Of a stretch of DNA of 64,000 nucleotides, positions 47,533-54,310 are shown piece after piece. The number at the start of each line of letters is the position of its first letter. The first letter of the stretch is position 1. This DNA comes from Empedobacter sedimenti (lineage in GTDB: Bacteria; Bacteroidota; Bacteroidia; Flavobacteriales; Weeksellaceae), in contig NZ_JASCQG010000006.1 of the NCBI RefSeq assembly GCF_030005555.1, positions 62,001-126,000 on the forward strand, written 5' to 3'. The position numbers were made by a program, and so were the translations under genes. Below the pieces are notes generated by a model. That model had not been told where the DNA came from, made no database searches, and saw only the letters and a program-made list of their open reading frames with translations.

Positions 47533-48765
47533 ATGAATGTAACTTTCGTATTAGCAAAACCATCTTCAAACTTAGAAACGACAATAGAAATGGTAGTGAG
47601 ATGGGATTCGCAACAAATTAGAATAAGCTCTAAAAAGAAAATATTGCCAAAAAATTGGAATCCTTTAAAAATGAAAGTTAAGGACTCTAATTTTAATAAA
47701 ACTGGTCTAGAAATTAACTCTCATCTAGAGAAGATGAAATCATCAGCTACGGATGTATATATTTTTTTAACTAATGGGTTTGGAAGACCTCCGCTGAAAG
47801 AAGAATTTAAAGTGAAATTTAAGAATTATTTTTTTGGTGGTGGTAAAATTGATTCAAAACCTAAAATTACAACATTGGTAGAAGCATTCAATTTGTATAT
47901 CAAAACTAAAACGTATTTAAAAGAATCATCTATTCAAACGATCAATCAAACAAAGACAAATATTGTGAATTATGAACTTCTAAATAAAGAAATAGTTACA
48001 TTAGATAATTTTGATGTTAATATAAGGAATAGCCTTATTGATTTATTTTTTGAATTAGATTATAAAGGACCAACTATTTATCGTCGTTTAAAATATATAA
48101 GGACAGTTTTGAAGTTTGCTGAAGAATTAGGATATTCTGTACATCCTTACTATAAAGTTAATTCATTCTTAACTAAGGACGAGGAGTCTTATCAAATTGC
48201 TTTAACGGAAGAAGAGTTGAATGAGTTTATTAACCTAGATTTGAATTATGATAGTTCACTTGAATTAGTTCGAGATCAATTTTTAGCCTTAGTAATTACT
48301 GGACAGAGGTTTTCAGATTTAAATAAGATTACTTCTAATTATGTTGATGATGATGGATCACTTAAATTTATTCAAGAGAAAACCAAAATATCAGTTCATT
48401 TTCCGTTGATGAAAAATTTGAAACAAATTTTAGACAAATATCCTTTGGGTTGGCCAATTCGATATTCGAATCAAAAGTTTAATAAAAAACTACAAGCTAT
48501 AGCTAAGAAATGTAGTTTGTTAGAGCGTCCATTAATAAATAATGAGAATATTAAGAGAATGGATAAGATTTCATCACATACAGCACGTCGATCTTTTGTT
48601 ACCATTTATTATTCTAAAGGGGTTCCATTAGATGTTATTATGCTAGCAACTGGTCATAAACAAGAGAAGACGGTGAAAGGTTACATTAAAATGAATAAAA
48701 ACCAAGAAGCTAGATTGCTGGAAATGGTATTAAAAGATGTAGAAATTAATATATCAAACGAATGA
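47533..48765 (+). CDS. tyrosine-type site-specific integrase
   Basis: The 410-aa protein has an N-terminal arm-binding-like domain (about 1-90, beginning MNVTFVLAKPSSNLET), a SAM-like core-binding domain (about 115-220) and a catalytic domain. Catalytic residues visible: Arg in VITGQRFSDL, HTARR (His and second Arg), GH in LATGHKQ and the nucleophile Tyr in KGYIKM. It integrates and excises the element at the ssrA 3' end. Its position next to attL, transcribed away from it, is standard. It overlaps the next gene by 4 bp. Confidence 0.95.
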   Translation: MNVTFVLAKPSSNLETTIEMVVRWDSQQIRISSKKKILPKNWNPLKMKVKDSNFNKTGLEINSHLEKMKSSATDVYIFLTNGFGRPPLKEEFKVKFKNYFFGGGKIDSKPKITTLVEAFNLYIKTKTYLKESSIQTINQTKTNIVNYELLNKEIVTLDNFDVNIRNSLIDLFFELDYKGPTIYRRLKYIRTVLKFAEELGYSVHPYYKVNSFLTKDEESYQIALTEEELNEFINLDLNYDSSLELVRDQFLALVITGQRFSDLNKITSNYVDDDGSLKFIQEKTKISVHFPLMKNLKQILDKYPLGWPIRYSNQKFNKKLQAIAKKCSLLERPLINNENIKRMDKISSHTARRSFVTIYYSKGVPLDVIMLATGHKQEKTVKGYIKMNKNQEARLLEMVLKDVEINISNE

Positions 48766-49472
48766 AATTTTTAGAATATTGGGAGGTTTTTGATGGATTA
48801 TTAGAAATATCAATAGAAAAGGACTTTAAAGATTCAGTTGATTATACAGAGCTATTCAAAAGATTAATTACTTCAGGGGAGGAAGAAAGTATTGATTGGG
48901 ACTTTAATCATTTTGAAACGTTTGAATTACTTTTAAATAACAAATTAAAGGGTAAAGATCTCATCGAAGAAAAAAATTTGATCCAGGCGGAGCAAGAAAA
49001 AATACTTGATAGATTATCTTATGATGGTGGATCTTTTCAAACGATTATTTTTAACGATCTCTTCTTTGATTGGATTGATACAAAAATGGTTGATAATGTA
49101 AAGCTTCAGCAATATAAGAAACTTCAGTATTTGAAGGGGAAATTAGATCGAATCGATGCAGCAGCTAACGATCCAAACAATTTTGACGCTGATGATCCGA
49201 AATTTGATTCTATCGCTAAAAAAATAATTGCATTGTACAAGCTGGGTATTTTAGATCATTTGGATAATAATAATAAATTAGTGGTATCGACAAATGCGAA
49301 AGCTAGGATTGTTAGTTTAATAACAGGAGATAATGTTACTACAATTCAATCGGCATTAAATGCGATGGTTAAAGGAAATATTGGTAAAAATAATCCACTA
49401 AACTCCACTAAGAGTTGTAATGAAGTAGACGTAATTCTTAACAAAATCGGAGCTAAAATAATTAAGGAATGA
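48762..49472 (+). CDS. hypothetical integrase-linked protein
   Basis: I do not recognise this 236-aa protein. It is acidic at the N-terminus and helical, with YKKLQYLKGKLDRIDAAAND in the middle. The C-terminal part (GDNVTTIQSALNAMVKGN then KNNPLNS) resembles a domain seen in unnamed Bacteroidota proteins near integrases, where 'TTIQ..lN.m...KNNPyn' recurs; that is recollection, not a search. It starts in an ATGA overlap with the integrase stop, so it is co-expressed and may affect integration or excision. Confidence 0.75.
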   Translation: MKFLEYWEVFDGLLEISIEKDFKDSVDYTELFKRLITSGEEESIDWDFNHFETFELLLNNKLKGKDLIEEKNLIQAEQEKILDRLSYDGGSFQTIIFNDLFFDWIDTKMVDNVKLQQYKKLQYLKGKLDRIDAAANDPNNFDADDPKFDSIAKKIIALYKLGILDHLDNNNKLVVSTNAKARIVSLITGDNVTTIQSALNAMVKGNIGKNNPLNSTKSCNEVDVILNKIGAKIIKE

Positions 49473-49531
49473 CGAATTAGGGAATCCCTAATTTTAGTTC
49501 ATGGTAGTTTTGGAGTAGAAAATTAAAACGC

Positions 49532-49807
49532 ATGAACAACTTAATTATGAACGAGGCTTTCGTTCAACAAATCGTAAAAGAACAAGTAGCAAAAGAACTT
49601 GAAAAGAATAAACAAGAACTAAAGGAAAAGGATACCTACTTAACAAAAGAAGAAGCTGCATCAATGTTTGGTATTTCAGTTTCTTCCGTAGATAATTACA
49701 AACGTAATGGTCTAATCCCGTATACCAAAATCGGTCGAGCAGTACGTTTTACTCTTCACGATTTGAAGAACTCAATAATTCTCCAAAAGAAAGGTAAAAG
49801 TAGATAA
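49532..49807 (+). CDS. excisionase-like HTH protein (MerR/HTH_17 type)
   Basis: The 91-aa protein has an N-terminal helical segment rich in Gln, Lys and Glu, and a winged-helix excisionase fold: LTKEEAASMFGISVSSVDNY then KRNGLIPYTKIGRAVRF (about 37-72). Such proteins act as recombination directionality factors or repressors. A 59-bp gap separates it from the upstream gene, and a 490-bp non-coding region follows, which may hold its binding sites. Confidence 0.85.
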   Translation: MNNLIMNEAFVQQIVKEQVAKELEKNKQELKEKDTYLTKEEAASMFGISVSSVDNYKRNGLIPYTKIGRAVRFTLHDLKNSIILQKKGKSR

Positions 49808-50298
49808 CAACCTCCCTACGGGGAGGGGTATCTCCGTATCCGCTTAGATAAGGGGTACCTCCGCAATAAATTTCTTATCGAGCAGGTCGCTCCAAAAAAA
49901 TTTCTAAAATTTTTCATTAAATAGGTTTAAAGTCTTAATGTGTACATACTAGGCAGTATTTTGTATTGCCTAAATGTCACGTTATTAGTTTATAAAGTGA
50001 CATTTTACGGATTGGATTTCAGTTAAATGATCTGGATTTTAGTTAGTGTTTTCTCATAAAAGAGCGAAAAAAAGAAATTACCAGAAATTGATGTGACATA
50101 ACTACAAGAATTTGATGTCACTATTTGTAGAATAAAACAAGGTTAATTAACTCTATTTCATTTAATTGTAAATATTTAAAAATTTTAATGTCTTATCTGA
50201 CATAAGCGACTATTTATAATAAATGAGTAATGGGGCTCATTATATCTTATTATATAATAATAGAATATGGTGAATAATAATATTTTAAAAAATTAAGA
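49808..50298. promoter_or_regulatory. 490-bp non-coding region with GC-rich hairpins and GTGACA repeats
   Basis: No gene is evident. The left part (49808-49895) is unusually GC-rich: a CCTCCC/GGGAGG hairpin at 49810-49825, two GGGGTAYCTCCG repeats at 49824-49835 and 49851-49862, and a GAGC/GCTC hairpin at 49879-49891. The right part has inverted GTGACAT repeats: 49972-49980 with 49997-50005 (9-bp arms), 50093-50099 with 50115-50121, and ATGTC/GACAT at 50188-50203. Position just upstream of the HUH-like gene suggests an origin, transfer origin or operator; this is inferred. Confidence 0.5.
49972..50005. repeat. 9-bp inverted repeat AAATGTCAC / GTGACATTT
   Basis: Perfect 9-bp arms are separated by 16 bp. 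The core TGTCAC/GTGACA recurs as a second inverted pair at 50093-50121, indicating a repeated protein-binding site rather than a terminator (no T tract). Confidence 0.6.
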
Positions 50299-50949
50299 AT
50301 GTGGAATACAATAGAATTTTATAGGAGAACTAATATAATAGATGTCTCGTATAGAACACTTATGAGACAAATTGGAAAAATATATGGTGTAAATGATGTA
50401 GTAAAAAAGAAAGTAATCAATGGATCAGAAACTTGGTTAATCAATTACAAATTCATTCCAGAGTATTTTCAAAGAAAAAGAAAGTTAAAATCTAATATTG
50501 ATGATTTTAACCAGAAGATGGAAAAGAAGGTAAGAAAAGTAAAATCCACTTTTATTGTACCAGTTGACATTGATAAATATAACATTGAAATGAGTATAAA
50601 CTTCAAAGACGATTACGATAAGGATTATTATGAATATATAGTAAAGGATTTATTTCTGCGATCCTGTTTTGATATGTTTTATGTAATAGAGGAAGATTCT
50701 ATTGGTTTTAATCATTTGCACGTTGGAATAAAAGGTGATGATACGCAAGAACTCAAATTAATTTTACGACATACGTATGATTACCTTCATTTGCATGATT
50801 ACGATGGTGATAAAAACAAAATATTTTCAAAACAAACAAATGTTGCCGTTATCCGTAATCACAATGCTTACCTGGACTACCTGAAGAAAGGATCGACAAT
50901 AGAATTCTTATTAAAGAAGAATAATTTAGAATTATTTGTAGATGGATAA
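50299..50949 (+). CDS. putative HUH-type Rep/nickase-like protein
   Basis: The 216-aa protein is not a recognised family. An N-terminal region (about 1-75) looks like a DNA-binding segment with a very basic stretch near 60-80. It then shows STFIVPVDI, possible motif 1; NHLHVGIKG with His139-x-His141, like HUH motif 2; and AYLDYLKKGS with Tyr194-x-x-Lys197, like motif 3 (YxxKxG) of single-tyrosine Rep proteins. Order and spacing fit a rolling-circle initiator or relaxase-like fold. It follows a repeat-rich region that could be its origin. The downstream gene overlaps by 8 bp. Confidence 0.5.
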   Translation: MWNTIEFYRRTNIIDVSYRTLMRQIGKIYGVNDVVKKKVINGSETWLINYKFIPEYFQRKRKLKSNIDDFNQKMEKKVRKVKSTFIVPVDIDKYNIEMSINFKDDYDKDYYEYIVKDLFLRSCFDMFYVIEEDSIGFNHLHVGIKGDDTQELKLILRHTYDYLHLHDYDGDKNKIFSKQTNVAVIRNHNAYLDYLKKGSTIEFLLKKNNLELFVDG

Positions 50950-51414
50950 TATATATAAATTAGTTGAGGTAATTACCCAACAAAGTATTGCTGAAGATTG
51001 GTTAGAAGCAAAGAAAGAATGGGTTCCGTTTGACTTTTATTGTGATAATTCTGGTGTAATAGGTTGTTCGTATAGTAAGTTACCAACAATGAATATATAT
51101 GTGTGATAAAGCATAAGTTGTCGGGAAAAACATTGATTGTAGGAAACTGCTGCGTCACAAAATTCATGGATTTGCCTATAAGTAACAAGATCTTTACATC
51201 AGGAAGTAAGTTGAGAAAAGATATTTCAAAAAGTCTTAATGGCGATGTTATTCATCGTTTAAAGGAAATCAGTATCATAAATCATTACGAGTATCAATTT
51301 TATTTGGACCGTAAGAACAAAAAGAAATTGACGGATAAGCAAAAAGTATTCAAAATTAAAACTAACCAAAAATTCTTGAATTGGTTAACAAGTTGTAAAA
51401 AAACCACATCATAA
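50942..51414 (+). pseudogene. frameshifted gene with CxxC-less zinc-like C-terminus
   Basis: The 5' part (50942-51106) encodes MDNIYKLVEVITQQSIAEDW... ending in TGA. The 3' part continues in another frame as ICVIKHKLSGKTLIVGNCCV and runs to TAA at 51412-51414. A one-base deletion near CCAACAA (51083-51089), or an extra AT unit in the run at 51092-51100, restores one frame. The joined product (about 157 aa) has Cys residues (YCDNSG, GCSY, ICVIK, GNCC) suggesting a metal-binding protein; similar 'C.i.nkl.g....vGNCCv..F' proteins occur in Bacteroidota elements. It may be dead or phase-variable. Confidence 0.65.
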
Positions 51415-51430
51415 TTGATGTGGTTTTTTT
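51401..51430 (+). terminator. intrinsic terminator before the defence operon
   Basis: An 11-bp perfect stem (AAACCACATCA with TGATGTGGTTT), 4-nt loop, then a T tract to 51430. It insulates the downstream three-gene operon from the mobility genes. Confidence 0.88.
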
Positions 51431-51466
51431 GTATATTCATAACCGAATTACATTATTGATTATAAT

Positions 51467-54304
51467 ATGATCAACCAATACCAAGCTAAATATTACGCAT
51501 ACGAATTGTCTAAAAAAGCAACATCAGATAGTCCTGAAAAGTTCGGAGCTACCTTGATGGATGCAAAAGTAGAATTAAATCCTCACCAAGTTGAAGCTGC
51601 TTTGTTTGCTTTTAAATCTCCTTATTCTAAAGGTGCTATTCTTGCAGACGAGGTTGGTTTAGGTAAAACCATTGAAGCAGGAATTTTATTAAGCCAAAAG
51701 TGGGCAGAAGGGAAAAAGAAAATTTTAATTATTTGTCCTTCCTCTCTACGTAAACAATGGGTAAACGAATTAGAAGATAAATTTTATTTAAAAGCTGAAG
51801 TATTAGATAATATATCTTACAATAAAAAAGCTAAATCTGGAATTAAAAATCCATTTGATAATGGCCATACAATAAAAATTTGTAGTTATCAATTTGCTCG
51901 AAAATGCGCGGAAGAAATACAATTGACTTCGTGGGATTTGGTTGTATTAGACGAAGCACACTATTTAAGAAATGCATACAAATATGGTAACGTGACTGCT
52001 CAAACCATTCAAAATGCAATCCGTGATTATAAAAAAGTGTTACTTACTGCCACACCTTTGCAAAATAGATTAGATGAATTGTATGGTTTAGTTTCTTTTA
52101 TCGATCCTGAGATTTTTGGTGACATTAAAAGTTTTAGACGCAATTATATTTTAGAATCTGGTAACCGAGATATTGAAGGGTTAAAAAACAGGTTAAATTC
52201 AATTGTACATCGGACGTTACGTCGTGATGTTAAGGAATTCATCAATTATAGAGAACGTATCCCAATTACTCAACAATTTATTCCTACAGAAAAAGAACAG
52301 GAGTTATATGAAAAGGTTTTAGAATATCTAAGACAAGAAAGAACCTATGCTTTTCCGCCAGCTCAAAAACATTTGATGCAGTCAGTAATTTTTAAATTAC
52401 TAGGTTCATCTTCTTTCGCAATTAGTAGAACACTAGAATCTTTATTAAAAAGGTTAAGAATACTTTTAGAATCATCTAAAGTAGTAGAAGATGATTTGTA
52501 TGAAATGTTTCTAGAAGAATATGAAAATCTAGATGATGAATTTGATGAAGGTGAAATTATTGATGATGATGATTTTAATGAAATTACCTTAGATGATAAA
52601 ATTGCAATAGAAGAGGAGATCAAGCAGCTAGAAGAATTTTTAATTCTTGCGAATAGCATACAACATAATGAAAAGGGTGAAAAATTATTAATTGCTTTAG
52701 AACAAGGCTTTACAAAATTGAATGAGTTAGGTGCAAAGCAAAAAGCATTGATATTTACAGAATCAACTAGAACACAGCAATATTTATTAGAGCGTTTATC
52801 GAAAGAAAAATATGCAGGAAGAATTTTAATCTTTAATGGGAATAATTCTGATCCTATATCAAATCAAATTTATCGTGATTGGATTGCAGATGATAAAAAT
52901 GTAGGAAAAGTAACGGGTTCTAAAGCCGTTGATATCAGACAAGCCTTAGTAGATGCTTTCAGAAGTGATCAATATGATATAATGATTGCGACAGAAGCTG
53001 CTGCTGAGGGGATCAATTTACAGTTCTGTAGTATGATTGTCAATTACGATTTACCTTGGAATCCACAGCGTGTAGAACAACGCATTGGCCGTTGTCATCG
53101 CTATGGACAAGAGTATGATGTGGTGGTTGTAAATTTCATTAATGCAGCGAATGCAGTAGAAACTAGAGTATACGAATTACTAGAAAATAAATTCCGTTTA
53201 TTCGATGGTGTTTTTGGTTCTTCAGATGAGGTTTTAGGTTCAATTGAAAGTGGTGTTGATTTTGAAAAACGAATCATTGAAGTTTACAAAATGTGTCGAA
53301 CAAAAGAAGAGATAGAAAACTATTTCAACCAGCTGCAAAGTGAATTCGAAGACCAAATCAATCAAAAAGTTAAAGACGTACAATCTAAATTGTTTGATCA
53401 TTTTGAAGCAAGTGTAATTGATAAACTACGTACAACTTATTCGGACACGATTGTGTTTATAGAGAAATTTGAAAAATGGTTATGGGAGTTAACCCAGTTT
53501 TACCTTCAAAACAGAGCACAATTTATATTTGATGATTATACCTTCATTTTAGATAATGGTGAAAAATATACATTAAATAAAAAACGTGAAGATGCTAAAC
53601 GATTTTTAATAAATGGATCAATTGCTCAAAAAATTATCATCCAGGGTAAAAAGGAAAAAACACCTTCTGCTCATCTTTCTTTTGATTGGAGTAAAGTAAA
53701 TGTTACTCATACAGATGTTAGTAATCTAAAATCTAAGTCAGGCGTATTAAGAGTTAGTAATTTAGAGGTTTCTTCTGAAATTGAATCACATTCCGTATTA
53801 CTTTTTTCTGGTATTACTACCGAAAACGAGGTTTTAAATGACGATATTTGCCGCTTTATTTTAGGGCTTAATTCTACAATAAATGATACTTTTAAAGGTG
53901 ATTTAGATGCAATTGAAAAATTTCATGCTAAAGTTAAAGCAGAAAGGCTAAAGTATCTCGAAGATACAGATGCCGCTTTAATGCAACGCGAATTTAAAAA
54001 ATTCCACAATTGGGCTGATGATAAGATTTTTGAATTAGAATCCGAATTAAAAGAGGCTAAGAAAGAAGAAAAAGAAATTGATAAAGCTGCGATGCAAGAA
54101 GGATTATCAGGTGCGGAAGCTTTAGCGATGCAGGAAAAATTAGCAAAGGCAAAGAAAAAAGTATCACGCCTGAAAAGAGAAATGTTTGATCGTGAAGAGG
54201 AAATTGAAGCTGAACGCGATCAAATGATTGCTGAAGCGAAGAATAAATTAAACAGAACAATAACAGAAGAAGAAGTGTTCACCATTTCTTTTGAATTGAT
54301 ATAA
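51467..54304 (+). CDS. SNF2/RapA-type helicase-like ATPase of a restriction operon
   Basis: This 945-aa protein is a superfamily 2 motor of the SNF2 branch. Q-motif-like LNPHQVEAALFA precedes Walker A DEVGLGKT (61-68). DEAH lies at 162-165, motif III is LLTATPLQNRLDELYGL, motif V is ATEAAAEGINLQ and motif VI is QRIGRCHRYGQ (538-548). An acidic insert (about 345-390) lies between lobes, and the last 90 residues are a long charged coiled coil. It resembles DrmD-like and RapA-like helicases in defence loci. It precedes the methyltransferase by 6 bp. Likely role: DNA translocation or remodelling for restriction. Confidence 0.88.
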   Translation: MINQYQAKYYAYELSKKATSDSPEKFGATLMDAKVELNPHQVEAALFAFKSPYSKGAILADEVGLGKTIEAGILLSQKWAEGKKKILIICPSSLRKQWVNELEDKFYLKAEVLDNISYNKKAKSGIKNPFDNGHTIKICSYQFARKCAEEIQLTSWDLVVLDEAHYLRNAYKYGNVTAQTIQNAIRDYKKVLLTATPLQNRLDELYGLVSFIDPEIFGDIKSFRRNYILESGNRDIEGLKNRLNSIVHRTLRRDVKEFINYRERIPITQQFIPTEKEQELYEKVLEYLRQERTYAFPPAQKHLMQSVIFKLLGSSSFAISRTLESLLKRLRILLESSKVVEDDLYEMFLEEYENLDDEFDEGEIIDDDDFNEITLDDKIAIEEEIKQLEEFLILANSIQHNEKGEKLLIALEQGFTKLNELGAKQKALIFTESTRTQQYLLERLSKEKYAGRILIFNGNNSDPISNQIYRDWIADDKNVGKVTGSKAVDIRQALVDAFRSDQYDIMIATEAAAEGINLQFCSMIVNYDLPWNPQRVEQRIGRCHRYGQEYDVVVVNFINAANAVETRVYELLENKFRLFDGVFGSSDEVLGSIESGVDFEKRIIEVYKMCRTKEEIENYFNQLQSEFEDQINQKVKDVQSKLFDHFEASVIDKLRTTYSDTIVFIEKFEKWLWELTQFYLQNRAQFIFDDYTFILDNGEKYTLNKKREDAKRFLINGSIAQKIIIQGKKEKTPSAHLSFDWSKVNVTHTDVSNLKSKSGVLRVSNLEVSSEIESHSVLLFSGITTENEVLNDDICRFILGLNSTINDTFKGDLDAIEKFHAKVKAERLKYLEDTDAALMQREFKKFHNWADDKIFELESELKEAKKEEKEIDKAAMQEGLSGAEALAMQEKLAKAKKKVSRLKREMFDREEEIEAERDQMIAEAKNKLNRTITEEEVFTISFELI

Positions 54305-54310
54305 TAAAAC

